Notes: generated by a model not told the origin, from the letters alone. 64,000 bases of DNA from an uncultured Spirochaetales bacterium (GCA_944390025.1 CALXOK010000001.1:124001-188000); one strand, 5' to 3'; positions 7,939-17,281 are shown, numbered from the stretch's first letter. Made by a program: numbers and translations.

Positions 7939-9492
7939 TCATTCAAGTGTCACAGTAATTTGGGGATTCGAACAATTAGAGCTAATCACTCCCTTAATCA
8001 GCAAAAACGTTAGTTTCGAATTATCATACTTATTGCTAAATGAAACAGATTTTTCAGCTTTCTCACATCTTATATTGTCTGAACCAAATCCATTTCGAAA
8101 GATGTAGCTGTAACCTATGTTGCTGAAAGTTCCGCCATCAACTGATACATTTATATTATTGTATATATCGTCATCGTAGACATAGACCGGAACTTCAAAA
8201 CTGTCTTGTTTTTCACCGTGTCTATAGCAGTCAGAAATATTAATTGTAGTTTTTCGTCCTTCTGACTTTGAGACACTGAACGTTTCGAATTTGTCATTCT
8301 GTTCATCTAGCTTTCGGATTGTGATTGAAGCACCTTCTTCTGAAGTTACAATCTCATTGTTTTTCGCTGTGTCATACCAATAAACAGGGAACCAGCAATC
8401 TTCTTCAAGCTTATCGAAATAAACCGAAATAGTTTTTTTATTGCTATCATCATTTGCTTTGTTGATTCTGAAGGAGCGAGTATGAAAGCCTTGTCCTGGT
8501 TCAACAGGTCTAAGCTCAAAATAACCGAGACGACCAATTCTGGATTCAAATGAACAGTTTTCATTTGAATCAGAATAGATTGTCAGGCCAATGACAAAGG
8601 GTTCGGAACACTTAGGAAGGATATATACTTCAGGGCTCCCCATGGATTGATTTTTATTTATTTCATATGAAAGTTTAATTGGGTTTCTCAAGCATGTTCG
8701 CCATCTACCGGTTGTACCTGGTTCGACTGAAGAAACTATTGAGTAATAAAGTTTTTCATCTGAATATTCAGTCAAATCCTGAATTTTGTTTCCGACATTC
8801 AATCCGTTTCCATTACTCGTATAAAACTTTCCTGTTGTGTTGCCACCACCTATTCCTATACTGCTTGCATCAAAAATACAGACTTCATCTAGTTTTTCTA
8901 GTCTATATTCAGATGGCTTTGATAAATTAATTATGTAATATGCCTCAAATACGTTATTTCCATCGCTATCAACATACACAGGTGTATCTTTTAAGTAATC
9001 AATATACATGTCTTTGTTTTCAGTGAAATCTTTTTGTTTTCTTTCATAGACAAGCACATTGCTGAGGTTTCCTGAGAGGCCTGTTTCTGATGGCTTGAAA
9101 GTGATGGTCCCATTTCCATCAGGAAAAAGCATGAATGAATTGGAACCTGTATTAACAAGGCTTCCGGAAGGGGAACGTGCGGCTAATGATTCATAACTGT
9201 TTTGAACAACAGGAGTGTTGCTACGTGAAGAAGGTGAGGTGTTTGATTTATTATACGCAGTTACATTGAAGGCAACTGAATATAATTTGTCTGGGATCAG
9301 TCCTGAAATGGTAATTGTTGAGTCAGCATTCATTGGCCCAAGAGAAACGGGATTACTTTCTAAGTCTTTTACATCTTCTTCTGTAAGTGAAATATTCTCA
9401 ACAGGAAGGATTTCTTCATTGTCAGGACTGGAATTACAAGATATAAACAGCATTGAAATAATCAGCAGCAGGACATAGGCAATCTTTTTCAT
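7939..9492 (-). CDS. Large lipoprotein, putative phase-variable surface protein
   Basis: 517 aa from the ATG at 9490-9492, which has TTGAGGG 5 bp upstream; an in-frame TTG at 9504 would add four residues but lacks a ribosome site. MKKIAY, a hydrophobic run and LFISC put the lipidated Cys at residue 19. The mature part is Ser/Asn/Thr-rich with several short beta-type segments and no catalytic motif; I do not recognise a family. Internal hints of Ig-like or jelly-roll strands (TITISGLIPDKLYSVAFNVTAYN, GTITFKPSETGL) suggest an adhesin or surface role, which is inference. Base composition is more AT-rich than nearby housekeeping genes. Its promoter holds a G7 tract. Confidence 0.75.
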   Translation of the reverse strand: MKKIAYVLLLIISMLFISCNSSPDNEEILPVENISLTEEDVKDLESNPVSLGPMNADSTITISGLIPDKLYSVAFNVTAYNKSNTSPSSRSNTPVVQNSYESLAARSPSGSLVNTGSNSFMLFPDGNGTITFKPSETGLSGNLSNVLVYERKQKDFTENKDMYIDYLKDTPVYVDSDGNNVFEAYYIINLSKPSEYRLEKLDEVCIFDASSIGIGGGNTTGKFYTSNGNGLNVGNKIQDLTEYSDEKLYYSIVSSVEPGTTGRWRTCLRNPIKLSYEINKNQSMGSPEVYILPKCSEPFVIGLTIYSDSNENCSFESRIGRLGYFELRPVEPGQGFHTRSFRINKANDDSNKKTISVYFDKLEEDCWFPVYWYDTAKNNEIVTSEEGASITIRKLDEQNDKFETFSVSKSEGRKTTINISDCYRHGEKQDSFEVPVYVYDDDIYNNINVSVDGGTFSNIGYSYIFRNGFGSDNIRCEKAEKSVSFSNKYDNSKLTFLLIKGVISSNCSNPQITVTLE

Positions 9493-9514
9493 AAAAACCC
9501 TCAAGTATGTGTTT

Positions 9515-9543
9515 TAAGTATCGCCCCCCCATGCAGGTGTCAA
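9515..9543 (-). promoter_or_regulatory. Lipoprotein promoter with a G7 tract in the spacer
   Basis: Minus strand: TTGACA (9543-9538), 17-bp spacer, TACTTA (9520-9515). The spacer contains seven consecutive G (9530-9524). Gain or loss of one G would move the spacer from 17 to 18 or 16 bp, so strength could switch by slipped-strand replication errors. Confidence 0.6.
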
Positions 9544-9650
9544 GGAAAGAGATGCTTCGAAATAATATTCATTTTAGTAAGCATAATTGTTGTACGCCTT
9601 GAATAACAGACGCGTTGTATATTATCTTCTAGGTTAATCAGGAAGAAACA

Positions 9651-10220
9651 ATGGGCAATAAAACAGATGCGCGTATAGCAAAGACTAATGAGAAACTCAG
9701 AAATGCTTTGCTTGAGCTTATGAAGAAACAGTCAATCGATACTATTTCTGTTACAGAACTGTGCAAAACCGCAGGTATAAACAGGAACACATTCTATTCA
9801 CATTACAGGGAACCGGTTGACTTACTGAATGAGATTGAGAATGAGCTTCTTGGAATGATGTGGAACACACTTAGCCAGGCTGATAAGCTTGCGGCCGACT
9901 TGAACACATATATCAGATCCGCGCTTCAGACAATCAACCAGAACAGGGAACTGTGCTATATCATCCTGTCCCGGCACGGCAACCGTCATTTTGTCAAATC
10001 CCTTATTGAGATGCTTCAGCCTCTTGTTGTCCATTCCTGGGTTGCAATGGGGATGACTGAGGAAGAGTCCGCAATCACATATACATACTGTGTAGGCGGA
10101 GCAATAGCTGTTCTTGAGCAGTGGGTGAATGAGAACTATCAGACAGACGTTAACCGCCTGTCTGACATGCTTTCTGATTTGATAGAGAACGGCCGTATCA
10201 GAAATATAAACAGATATTAA
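9651..10220 (+). CDS. TetR/AcrR-family transcriptional regulator
   Basis: 189 aa. The N-terminal TetR DNA-binding domain is clear: helix-turn-helix ISVTELCKTAGINRNTFYSHY at about residues 26-46, preceded by RIAKTNEKLRNALLELM. The C-terminal ligand-binding part is helical and has no recognisable ligand motif. GGAAG stands 5-6 bp before the ATG. It is divergent from the poly-G lipoprotein gene (about 160 bp between starts) and could regulate it or itself. Its stop codon overlaps that of smpB on the other strand by 4 bp. Confidence 0.88.
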   Translation: MGNKTDARIAKTNEKLRNALLELMKKQSIDTISVTELCKTAGINRNTFYSHYREPVDLLNEIENELLGMMWNTLSQADKLAADLNTYIRSALQTINQNRELCYIILSRHGNRHFVKSLIEMLQPLVVHSWVAMGMTEEESAITYTYCVGGAIAVLEQWVNENYQTDVNRLSDMLSDLIENGRIRNINRY

Positions 10221-10687
10221 TAGTTGAGATTCTTCAGCTCGCGTCTCTGGTCACGCTGCAGGTCGCGCTCCTTGATTGCAGCCTTCTTGTCGTATACGGC
10301 CTTACCTCGGGCAAGGGCAATCTTCATTTTCACAAGATTGTTCCTGATGTAAATCTCAAGAGGCACGATTGTCATACCTTTAGCCTCAACCTTCCGGTTG
10401 AATTTCTTGATTTCCTGCTTGTGAGCAAGAAGGATTCTCTTCCTGTCCCCCTGATGGTTGAAAACCTTTCCTCCATGGGAGTAGGGCTGGATGATGAATC
10501 CGATAAGCTCAAGCTGGCCGTTCTTAATCTCGACGTAGCTGTCTGAGAAAGAACATCGTCCTTCTCGGATGCTTTTCACCTCAGTGCCAACCAGTGCAAT
10601 GCCACACTCCAGTTCCTCAAGGATTTCATAGTTGAAATAGGCTTTTTTATTTTTCTGTATCAGTTTGAATTCTTTCTTGTCCGACAT
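10217..10687 (-). CDS. smpB: SsrA-binding protein
   Basis: 156 aa. SmpB binds the tRNA-like end of tmRNA and places it in the A site of stalled ribosomes. Family segments KKAYFNYEI, GIALVGTEVKSIREGRCSFSD, VFNHQGDRKRILLAHKQEI and the basic C-terminal tail KAVYDKKAAIKERDLQRD are all present. GGAAA precedes the ATG; the gene follows the FGE-fold gene after 2 bp and is probably translated from the same mRNA. Being this close to ssrA is convenient but they are in separate transcripts. Confidence 0.97.
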   Translation of the reverse strand: MSDKKEFKLIQKNKKAYFNYEILEELECGIALVGTEVKSIREGRCSFSDSYVEIKNGQLELIGFIIQPYSHGGKVFNHQGDRKRILLAHKQEIKKFNRKVEAKGMTIVPLEIYIRNNLVKMKIALARGKAVYDKKAAIKERDLQRDQRRELKNLNY

Positions 10688-10689
10688 TT

Positions 10690-12087
10690 TCAGATTTCCT
10701 TTACAAGCCTGAAGCCGCAGTAGTCACTGGTTGTGCTTCTGTCCATCACACCTACAGTTTCCTCACTGACTGAACTACTGTCATTTATATAGCTTCCACC
10801 TTTTACAATCACATCAGTGAAAGGAAGCTCGTAAGCACTGTAAGATTCATTCTGACTCCGTGCAAGAGGTACGTAGGATGTTGATGTCATCTCCCACAGT
10901 CCGCCAAGCATGGAAGAAGGAGTTGATGAATCAGTTTCTGTGGAGACAAGACTTCTGGCATAAGGCTTTCCTTCTGCTGAGACGGCGGCAAGATACCACT
11001 CTGCCTCAGTCGGAAGCCTGTATTTTTCACCGGTTGTCTCGCTGAGCCAGCGGGTATAGGCGTCCGCCGCGTACCAGCTGATATTGCGGACCGGAACCAG
11101 AGAATGATAGGAGGTGCTCAGAGTGACACCTTCAAGATAGTATTCATCAACCATCCCGTCTGCGATGAGAGTCGCAAGATTGTTTTTTGCCCAATATGGA
11201 TTTGCCTCCACAAAGAGAGCATAATCATATTCACTCACGCATTCACGTGCTATGGCAAAAGCATCCGTATTTGTCCTGAATGAAAGAGTGTTATAGCTGC
11301 CTGTGTCTGCACCCATTGAGACTTCTGATGCAGGATAAACAAACCAGTCGCCATCCTTTTCAGGAACAATTCTGGCTGTTTCAGTGGCAGGTGAAGAAGG
11401 GATTTCTCCATTGATCAGGGATTGAATCTCATTGACATCAGCTGTTCTATAGATTATGCCGTTGTCATCAAGGATTTCCATTGCCTGTTTAAGGCCTTCA
11501 AGCATTTTCTCGGACGTGACGAAAAGACTGAAAAGATAGAAATCATCAGATACATCACTCAGGCCGAGGGCAGCAACGTCTCTGGCATATGATGAAAGCA
11601 ACGGGCGGTAATTATAGAACCTGTCGTATTCAAGAACAGCACTGTAGGCGACAAGTCCTTCAAGAGTTTCTTCCTTTATTCCATGATACAGTTCAGTTTC
11701 ATCCGCTGTTATGGTGACAGGAACATCAAGAATTCTTCTGAAAAAAAGAGTCCCGAATACAGGGTGGTCAACATCAAGAGAAGTACTGCCTGCAACAGTC
11801 GAATTCTTTATGTATGTCACCTCATGTGTTCCTGACTGTATGAATACTCTCTGTCCTGTGGTTGATGCTGTGTATCTTCCGTCGACAAAGACTCCGACAT
11901 CAGTCATTTCAGATGTGAACTGCACCCATCTTCCACCGTTCACAATGCCCGGAAGATAAAAGATGAGAAAGACTGCAAGCAAAACGATTATTGCAAACAG
12001 TATAAGTATATATTTACCTGGTCTCATTCCGAGGATTTCGGGGAGGCGGACCGGGGTTACTTCTGGTATGTCCTTCTTTTTTTTCAT
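10690..12087 (-). CDS. Membrane-anchored FGE-sulfatase-fold (SUMF1-like) protein
   Basis: 465 aa. A cytoplasmic N-terminus is followed by one membrane helix at about residues 28-50, then a PEGA-like beta module (VGVFVDGRYTASTTGQRVFI), a helical middle, and a C-terminal formylglycine-generating-enzyme fold (PVRNISWYAADAYTRWLSE, YRLPTEAEWYLAA, GGLWEMTST, VIKGGSY, CGFRLV). The pair of active-site cysteines of true FGE is absent, so it is more likely a binding or scaffold protein than an oxidase. Proteins of this type are common in spirochaetes with unknown roles. The -10 TACGCT ends 9 bp before the ATG. It heads a two-gene unit with smpB. Confidence 0.8.
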   Translation of the reverse strand: MKKKKDIPEVTPVRLPEILGMRPGKYILILFAIIVLLAVFLIFYLPGIVNGGRWVQFTSEMTDVGVFVDGRYTASTTGQRVFIQSGTHEVTYIKNSTVAGSTSLDVDHPVFGTLFFRRILDVPVTITADETELYHGIKEETLEGLVAYSAVLEYDRFYNYRPLLSSYARDVAALGLSDVSDDFYLFSLFVTSEKMLEGLKQAMEILDDNGIIYRTADVNEIQSLINGEIPSSPATETARIVPEKDGDWFVYPASEVSMGADTGSYNTLSFRTNTDAFAIARECVSEYDYALFVEANPYWAKNNLATLIADGMVDEYYLEGVTLSTSYHSLVPVRNISWYAADAYTRWLSETTGEKYRLPTEAEWYLAAVSAEGKPYARSLVSTETDSSTPSSMLGGLWEMTSTSYVPLARSQNESYSAYELPFTDVIVKGGSYINDSSSVSEETVGVMDRSTTSDYCGFRLVKEI

Positions 12088-12154
12088 TGCCTGCTAAGCG
12101 TAATAAAAGCCAATTCTATTGTCAACAAAGACCTGATATGTTAGCTTTCAGCAT
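12088..12154. promoter_or_regulatory. Overlapping back-to-back promoters for the FGE-fold gene and lepB
   Basis: Plus: TTGTCA (12119-12124), 17 bp, TAGCTT (12142-12147), 7 bp to the lepB ATG. Minus: TTGACA (12125-12120), 17 bp, TACGCT (12102-12097), 9 bp to ATG. The two -35 boxes share five bases in TTGTCAA, so RNA polymerase cannot use both at once. Neither gene has a clear Shine-Dalgarno. The lepB -10 is weak. Confidence 0.5.
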
Positions 12155-13141
12155 ATGGAAAAGATATACAGCTTCGTCGAGAGGCATGCAGAAAGATATC
12201 TGACAAAAAGAAAGGCTCTCAAAGAAGCAGGAAAGGGTGAGAAGAAGACAGTTTTAAAGGAAATATGGTCCTGGCTTGACGCCTTCATCTTCGCAATAAT
12301 CGCTGTTCTTCTCATAAACCAGTATCTTTTCCAGCTGTTTGTCATTCCTTCTCCCTCTATGGTTGATACAATCAATGTCGGAGACCGTGTTGTCGTCAGT
12401 AAGCTAAGCTACGGGCTTGAGCTGTATCCGGCAGGAACCAAGATATTCACAGACAGCAGGGATGTGAGCAGGGATGACATCATCACTTTCTATAACCCTG
12501 AATATGAGTCAAAGGGGCCAGTATTCGACATCCTGTCCCAGATTATCTATATGGGCACTCTTTCATTAGTGAATATTGACAAGAATGCGGATGGAACTCC
12601 CGCCGAGAGGCTTTTTGTCAAGAGAGCTGCCGGACTTGGCGGCGATCAGGTCTGGTTTGAGGACGGGGATGTCATGATTGAGCCTGCAGGCTATGCATCT
12701 GCAGTCAGTGAAACAGCTTTCAGACAGGAGAACGGACTTTCCCTTCAGCCTGCAAGATCTGTTGGAAAAGATTACTATCCCGGCCTTCAGGCCTGGGCGA
12801 GACTCTATGCTCTTCAGGAAGCCGGAGTCTCGACTGCTCCGTCTCACTTGATTGAGGATTATAAAAACGCTGATGGCTCTCAGCTTTATGATATGTATGA
12901 GTTTTCAAAACACATGACACAGTACAGCAGTCTGATTGATCCATCTGACATGGATACAAGAAGCCAATGGGCACGTTACAGAGCAGGAATCTATGTGCCT
13001 GAAGGTTATGTTCTTCCTCTTGGTGACAACCGTGACAACTCACGTGACGGAAGATACTTTGGCCCTGTGCCTGAATCGGATATTAACGGAAGAGTCCTGT
13101 TCCGTTTCTGGCCGATAAACAGAGCAGGCGGACTTGACTGA
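12155..13141 (+). CDS. lepB: Signal peptidase I
   Basis: 328 aa inner-membrane serine protease that cleaves Sec/Tat signal peptides. One hydrophobic segment at residues 42-62 precedes the catalytic Ser68 in IPSPSMV. The general-base Lys is Lys156 in FVKRAAGLGGD, and the family box LGDNRDNSRDGRYFG lies near the C-terminus. An insert of roughly 100 residues between the Lys region and GDNRDNS makes it longer than minimal homologues. The ATG follows the -10 by 7 bp without Shine-Dalgarno (leaderless candidate). hemW begins in the stop codon. Confidence 0.95.
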   Translation: MEKIYSFVERHAERYLTKRKALKEAGKGEKKTVLKEIWSWLDAFIFAIIAVLLINQYLFQLFVIPSPSMVDTINVGDRVVVSKLSYGLELYPAGTKIFTDSRDVSRDDIITFYNPEYESKGPVFDILSQIIYMGTLSLVNIDKNADGTPAERLFVKRAAGLGGDQVWFEDGDVMIEPAGYASAVSETAFRQENGLSLQPARSVGKDYYPGLQAWARLYALQEAGVSTAPSHLIEDYKNADGSQLYDMYEFSKHMTQYSSLIDPSDMDTRSQWARYRAGIYVPEGYVLPLGDNRDNSRDGRYFGPVPESDINGRVLFRFWPINRAGGLD

Positions 13142-14277
13142 TGAAAGAATTCCTTGACCTGACAAAACCAGTATCACTGTATCTTCATATTCCGTTCTGC
13201 ACTACAAAATGCGGCTATTGCGCATTCTATTCTCTGGAAAACTCAAAATGCGGTAAAGATGACAAGGACCGCTTCTTCACTGTCATCTCAAGCCAGCTTG
13301 AAGCGCTTGTCGAAGAGCTACGGTGTCCTTTTGATACTGTTTATATCGGGGGTGGAAATCCTGGACTGATTGGAGCTGAAAGAATCATCAGCCTTCTTGA
13401 GACAGCTTCAAGATATGGAAAGAGCAGGGAAGTCTCAATGGAGATAAACCCTGAAACCCTTGATGAATCGTTCAGGGCAGTTTGTGAATACGTCACACGT
13501 TTCTCTCTTGGTATCCAGAGTTTCAATTCCCGCCACCTGAGGACACTTACGAGAAACGCTTCACAGGAAAGTGTTGTCAGGGCACTTGCGCTTCTTCAGG
13601 ATTTCAGAAAGGAAAAAGGTATTCAATTCAATGCTGACCTGATGACAAACATTCCTTTCCAGACACTTGAAGAAGCGCTTGATGACATTGACAGGCTTGT
13701 CTCTTATTCTCCTGACCATATCTCACTTTACTCACTCACCTTTGAGGAAGGCACTAAGCTCATTCAGGAACACAGGCCCAAGAGTGAGGAAGAGGAGGCT
13801 TACATGCTGACTCATCTTTGGGATCATCTTGAGAAGCTCGGATATGAGCATTATGAGGTAAGCGCTTTTGCAAAAGACGGCTCTTACTGCAAGCACAATC
13901 TCGTTTACTGGAATCTTGGTCAGTATATCGGTCTGGGCCCTTCATCTGAATCCAGTGCAGGATACAGCACTGTTGTATCCTCAAGGGAAAAGGAAACGCT
14001 TGAAGAATACTTGCTCAATCCGTCCTTTGACAGTGTCCGTCTCACGCGTGAAGAAGCGCTTGAAGAATATCTGATGACAGTGCTGAGGACGAAGTGGGGC
14101 CTGTACAAGAAGGAATTCGCAACCCGCTTCGGTGCTGATTTCGACAGTCTTTTTTCAGACAGGATCAGACAGCTGGATGCATCGTGGTATGAAGATAGCA
14201 AAGATACCTTCCGCCTTACACGTGAAGGAGTTATGGTCATGAACCGCGTTCTTGTCACGCTCTTTCTCGCGCTTTAG
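13141..14277 (+). CDS. hemW: Radical SAM heme chaperone HemW
   Basis: 378 aa. The radical-SAM motif is Cys20-x3-Cys24-x2-Cys27 in FCTTKCGYCAF. True HemN enzymes have a fourth Cys two positions later (CxxxCxxCxC); here that residue is Phe29, the HemW pattern. HemW binds heme and hands it to proteins rather than oxidising coproporphyrinogen. Other family stretches are VYIGGGNPGL, SLGIQSFNSRHLRTLTRN and NADLMTNIPFQT. The HemW-typical C-terminal winged-helix part is present. It overlaps the lepB stop by one base, so is in the lepB operon. Confidence 0.9.
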   Translation: MKEFLDLTKPVSLYLHIPFCTTKCGYCAFYSLENSKCGKDDKDRFFTVISSQLEALVEELRCPFDTVYIGGGNPGLIGAERIISLLETASRYGKSREVSMEINPETLDESFRAVCEYVTRFSLGIQSFNSRHLRTLTRNASQESVVRALALLQDFRKEKGIQFNADLMTNIPFQTLEEALDDIDRLVSYSPDHISLYSLTFEEGTKLIQEHRPKSEEEEAYMLTHLWDHLEKLGYEHYEVSAFAKDGSYCKHNLVYWNLGQYIGLGPSSESSAGYSTVVSSREKETLEEYLLNPSFDSVRLTREEALEEYLMTVLRTKWGLYKKEFATRFGADFDSLFSDRIRQLDASWYEDSKDTFRLTREGVMVMNRVLVTLFLAL

Positions 14278-14358
14278 GTTGACAGCCATTTTTTCTTTAT
14301 GGTAGTTTATCAAGCGTTCGAAATAAAACATATTCTTAATTCACATAAGAGGTTCTAA

Positions 14359-15099
14359 ATGTCAGGCCACAGTAAATGGGCAACCATCAAGCACAAGAAG
14401 GGTCTTGCTGACGCGAAGCGCGGCCAGAAGTTCACCAAGCTTATCAAGGAAATCACTGTCGCAGCAAAGATGGGCGGCGGAGATCCGGATTCCAACGCAA
14501 GACTGAGAACAGCCATCCTCAAAGCCAGAGCAGAGAACATGCCTAAGGACAATATTGAAAGGGCAATCAAGAAAGCTAGCGGTGAGGATGCAAACACAAC
14601 TTTCTACGAACTCACATACGAAGGATATGCTCCAGGCGGAGTCGCAATCATCATCGACACGCTTACAGACAACAAGAACAGGACTGCTGCTGATGTCAGA
14701 AGCACTTTGACAAAGCTCGGCGGTTCCCTTGGTGCCACAGGCTGTGTCTCTTACATGTTCCAGACTAAGGGTGTCATCACATATGATGCTTCAAAATACA
14801 CAGAGGACCAGATTTTCGAGGCTGCTCTTGAGAACGGAGCTGAGGATGTCAGCGCTGATGACGGAGTGATTGAGGTCACGACAAGTCCTTCAGACTTCGC
14901 AGCCGTTCTTGAAGCCATGCAGGCTGCAGGTTTCGAGCAGGACAGTGCTGATGTCAACAAGATTGCCGACAACACTGTCACACTTGACAAGGAGAAGGCA
15001 AACAAGGTCCTCAAGATTGTCGAGCGTCTTGAAGATCTCGAAGATGTCCAGCAGGTTTCCACTAACCTTGACCTGCCGGATGATTTCGAAGAGGAATGA
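14359..15099 (+). CDS. yebC: YebC/PmpR family DNA-binding/translation factor
   Basis: 246 aa, full length. The N-terminus MSGHSKWATIKHKKGLADA is the family signature, followed by RGQKFTKLIKEI, ENMPKDNIERAI and YEGYAPGGVAI. Members act as transcription regulators or help ribosomes through difficult peptides. AGAGG stands 6-7 bp before the ATG. It leads yebC-ruvC-ruvA-ruvB-queA, the usual association of yebC with the Holliday-junction genes. Confidence 0.95.
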   Translation: MSGHSKWATIKHKKGLADAKRGQKFTKLIKEITVAAKMGGGDPDSNARLRTAILKARAENMPKDNIERAIKKASGEDANTTFYELTYEGYAPGGVAIIIDTLTDNKNRTAADVRSTLTKLGGSLGATGCVSYMFQTKGVITYDASKYTEDQIFEAALENGAEDVSADDGVIEVTTSPSDFAAVLEAMQAAGFEQDSADVNKIADNTVTLDKEKANKVLKIVERLEDLEDVQQVSTNLDLPDDFEEE

Positions 15100-15102
15100 G
15101 AA

Positions 15103-15603
15103 TTGATTATCCTGGGTGTTGATCCGGGACTGGCTAATACAGGCTGGGGTGTGGTCGAGACAGTCAACCAACGCTACCGGCCTGTTTCTTTTGGTGTCAT
15201 CAGGACTGACGCCACACACAGCCTGCCCGAAAGAATTCATGCCATCGCTTCTGAGCTTGGTAAACTTGCCAAGATGTACAGGGTTGAGGCCGTCAGTATA
15301 GAGGACATTTTTTTCGCACAGAACATCTCCAGCTCGATATCTGTCGCAAAGGTCATCGGTGCAGTCACTCATGAAATGACAAACCTCGGTCTTGATGTCC
15401 AGTATTTCTCTCCGCTTCAGATCAAGATGGCAATTACGGGAATCGGAAGGGCTGACAAGAATCAGGTGCAGCAGATGGTCGCGCTTCTGCTTAAAATGGA
15501 CAAGATCCCAAAGCCGGATCATGCGGCTGATGCACTTGCTGACTGTATAACATACGCCGTGATGAACAGCACGATGCAGAAAATTGGAGGAATTAAGCGT
15601 TGA
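15103..15603 (+). CDS. ruvC: Crossover junction endodeoxyribonuclease RuvC
   Basis: 166 aa. RuvC cuts Holliday junctions bound by RuvAB. The first catalytic Asp is Asp7 in GVDPGLANTGWG, the Glu is in VSIEDIFF, and the C-terminal acidic pair is in DHAADALADC. The start is TTG at 15103, with GAGGAATGAG just upstream, 3 bp after the yebC stop. Its stop overlaps the ruvA TTG start as TTGA. Confidence 0.96.
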   Translation: MIILGVDPGLANTGWGVVETVNQRYRPVSFGVIRTDATHSLPERIHAIASELGKLAKMYRVEAVSIEDIFFAQNISSSISVAKVIGAVTHEMTNLGLDVQYFSPLQIKMAITGIGRADKNQVQQMVALLLKMDKIPKPDHAADALADCITYAVMNSTMQKIGGIKR

Positions 15604-16226
15604 TTAATGCGATTAACGGTGTCATAACCGCCTGCAATGAAAACAATATCATAATCAATGCCGGAGGTATTGAGTACATCCTTGAGGTAAGCGGACGCTG
15701 CAGCGCACATTTTGCACCTTACATCAACAAGGAACCGGTCAGGGTCCTGACTGTTTTCCAGGTCAGAGAGGATGCGATGACACTCTTCGGCTTCATGGAC
15801 AGGGCTGAGCGTGAATGTTTTATCGAGCTGATTAAAGTTCCTGGCATTGCTGGAAAAGGCGCCTTGAAAATCCTCACATCAATCAGCGTCAACGACTTCA
15901 TCAGGGCTCTGGACAGCAGGGACCTGTCCACGCTTTCCAGAATTCCTGGAATCGGATCAAAGACGGCCCAGAAGCTTGTCCTCCAGCTGAGAGACACTCT
16001 TGTTTACGATGAGAATGAACCGGATGGAAGCAGAAGTGCACAGACTAATGACGCAAAGGCTTATGAAGATGTGATAGAATCCTTTGTTGGAATGGGCTTT
16101 GAGAAAAAGCTCGTTATAAGGACACTTGAGAAGATTCTTACAAAGGAGAAGGAGAATCTCAAAGGTCTTGGAAAAGAAGAATGTGAGAATCATATCTTCC
16201 CGCTGCTACTCAGGAGTTTGAGCTGA
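15600..16226 (+). CDS. ruvA: Holliday junction branch migration protein RuvA
   Basis: 208 aa. RuvA binds the junction as a tetramer and recruits RuvB. The N-terminal OB fold ([25 protein letters not shown]), the two helix-hairpin-helix motifs ([13 protein letters not shown] and [16 protein letters not shown]) and the C-terminal domain III that contacts RuvB are all present. The start is TTG at 15600 overlapping the ruvC stop; GGAGG lies 9 bp upstream. Confidence 0.96.
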   Translation: MINAINGVITACNENNIIINAGGIEYILEVSGRCSAHFAPYINKEPVRVLTVFQVREDAMTLFGFMDRAERECFIELIKVPGIAGKGALKILTSISVNDFIRALDSRDLSTLSRIPGIGSKTAQKLVLQLRDTLVYDENEPDGSRSAQTNDAKAYEDVIESFVGMGFEKKLVIRTLEKILTKEKENLKGLGKEECENHIFPLLLRSLS

Positions 16227-17281
16227 TGATTGAAGATGAAGATTTCCTGCCTTCTGACAGTCCTGTTGCGGTAACATTTCAGGCTGTTGACGAAAAGATA
16301 GAGAATGTGCTGCGTCCGCAGTATCTTGAGGACTTCCAGGGACAGAAACAGCTTAAGGAGAATCTTGGGGTATTCATCAAGGCCGCCCGTGAAAGAGGAG
16401 AGGCTCTTGACCACACCTTCCTTATCGGGCCTCCGGGACTTGGAAAGACCACGCTTGCATCCATTATCGCGAATGAGATGCATTCTGAGCTGAGGATGAC
16501 GAGTGCTCCCGCTCTTGAGAAACCCAAGGATCTTGCCGGTATTCTCACAAATGTCACCGAGAATTCCATTTTCTTCATCGATGAGATTCACCGTCTCAAG
16601 CCTGCTCTGGAAGAGATGCTGTACATCGCGATGGAAGACTTTGAGATTGACTGGGTCATAGGGCAGGGCCCCAGTGCACGTACGATGAGGATTCCTCTTC
16701 CGAAGTTCACTCTTATAGGAGCAACTACAAAGGCAGGGGCTGTATCAACGCCTCTTTCTGAAAGATTCGGCATCACCGGGCATCTTGAGTATTACAATCC
16801 TGATGAGCTGCAGCAGATTATCTTGCGTTCTGCCGGTATCCTCAAGTGTGATATATCTTCTGATGCATCCGCCTTGCTTGCCCGCTGTTCAAGAGGAACG
16901 CCGAGAATCGCTAACAGACTTCTCAAGAGGCTCAGGGATTTCGCCGACGTCATGAAGGAAGGAAAAATCGATACTGACATTGTCCGTTTCGGTCTTGAAA
17001 AGCTTGGAATCGACTCAAGAGGTCTGGAAAAGCAGGACAGGGCGATTCTCAGAACAATTATTGAATACTACCATGGAGGTCCTGTCGGTGCCGACACGCT
17101 CTCGATTTCTGTCGGAGAGGCTGTTGAAACGCTTGAGGATTTCTATGAGCCATATCTCATCCAGCAGGGCTATCTCATGCGCACTCCACGCGGCAGGATG
17201 GTCACACCGAAGGCTTATGAGCTGCTTGGGATTAAATACGAGAAAGGAAACACTGATGCTGACCAGGGATTATTATTTTGA
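16226..17281 (+). CDS. ruvB: Holliday junction branch migration ATPase RuvB
   Basis: 351 aa AAA+ motor that drives branch migration. Walker [10 protein letters not shown] is near residue 70, Walker [10 protein letters not shown] near residue 115, sensor 1 LIGATTKAG, and the arginine-finger region PLSERFGI follows. The C-terminal winged helix ([22 protein letters not shown]) is intact. It starts one base before the end of ruvA and overlaps queA by 26 bp. Confidence 0.97.
   Translation: MIEDEDFLPSDSPVAVTFQAVDEKIENVLRPQYLEDFQGQKQLKENLGVFIKAARERGEALDHTFLIGPPGLGKTTLASIIANEMHSELRMTSAPALEKPKDLAGILTNVTENSIFFIDEIHRLKPALEEMLYIAMEDFEIDWVIGQGPSARTMRIPLPKFTLIGATTKAGAVSTPLSERFGITGHLEYYNPDELQQIILRSAGILKCDISSDASALLARCSRGTPRIANRLLKRLRDFADVMKEGKIDTDIVRFGLEKLGIDSRGLEKQDRAILRTIIEYYHGGPVGADTLSISVGEAVETLEDFYEPYLIQQGYLMRTPRGRMVTPKAYELLGIKYEKGNTDADQGLLF

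Noticed and set aside
7669-8107. ORFs of 79 and 103 codons on the plus strand
   Set aside because: They run across the tmRNA gene and the end of the lipoprotein gene; tmRNA structure explains the sequence.
13141-14277. Oxygen-independent coproporphyrinogen oxidase HemN
   Set aside because: The fourth Cys of the HemN CxxxCxxCxC motif is Phe here, which marks HemW.
16980-17255. N-terminal extension of queA inside ruvB
   Set aside because: The frame is open but has no similarity to QueA and the family start is at 17256 with a ribosome site.
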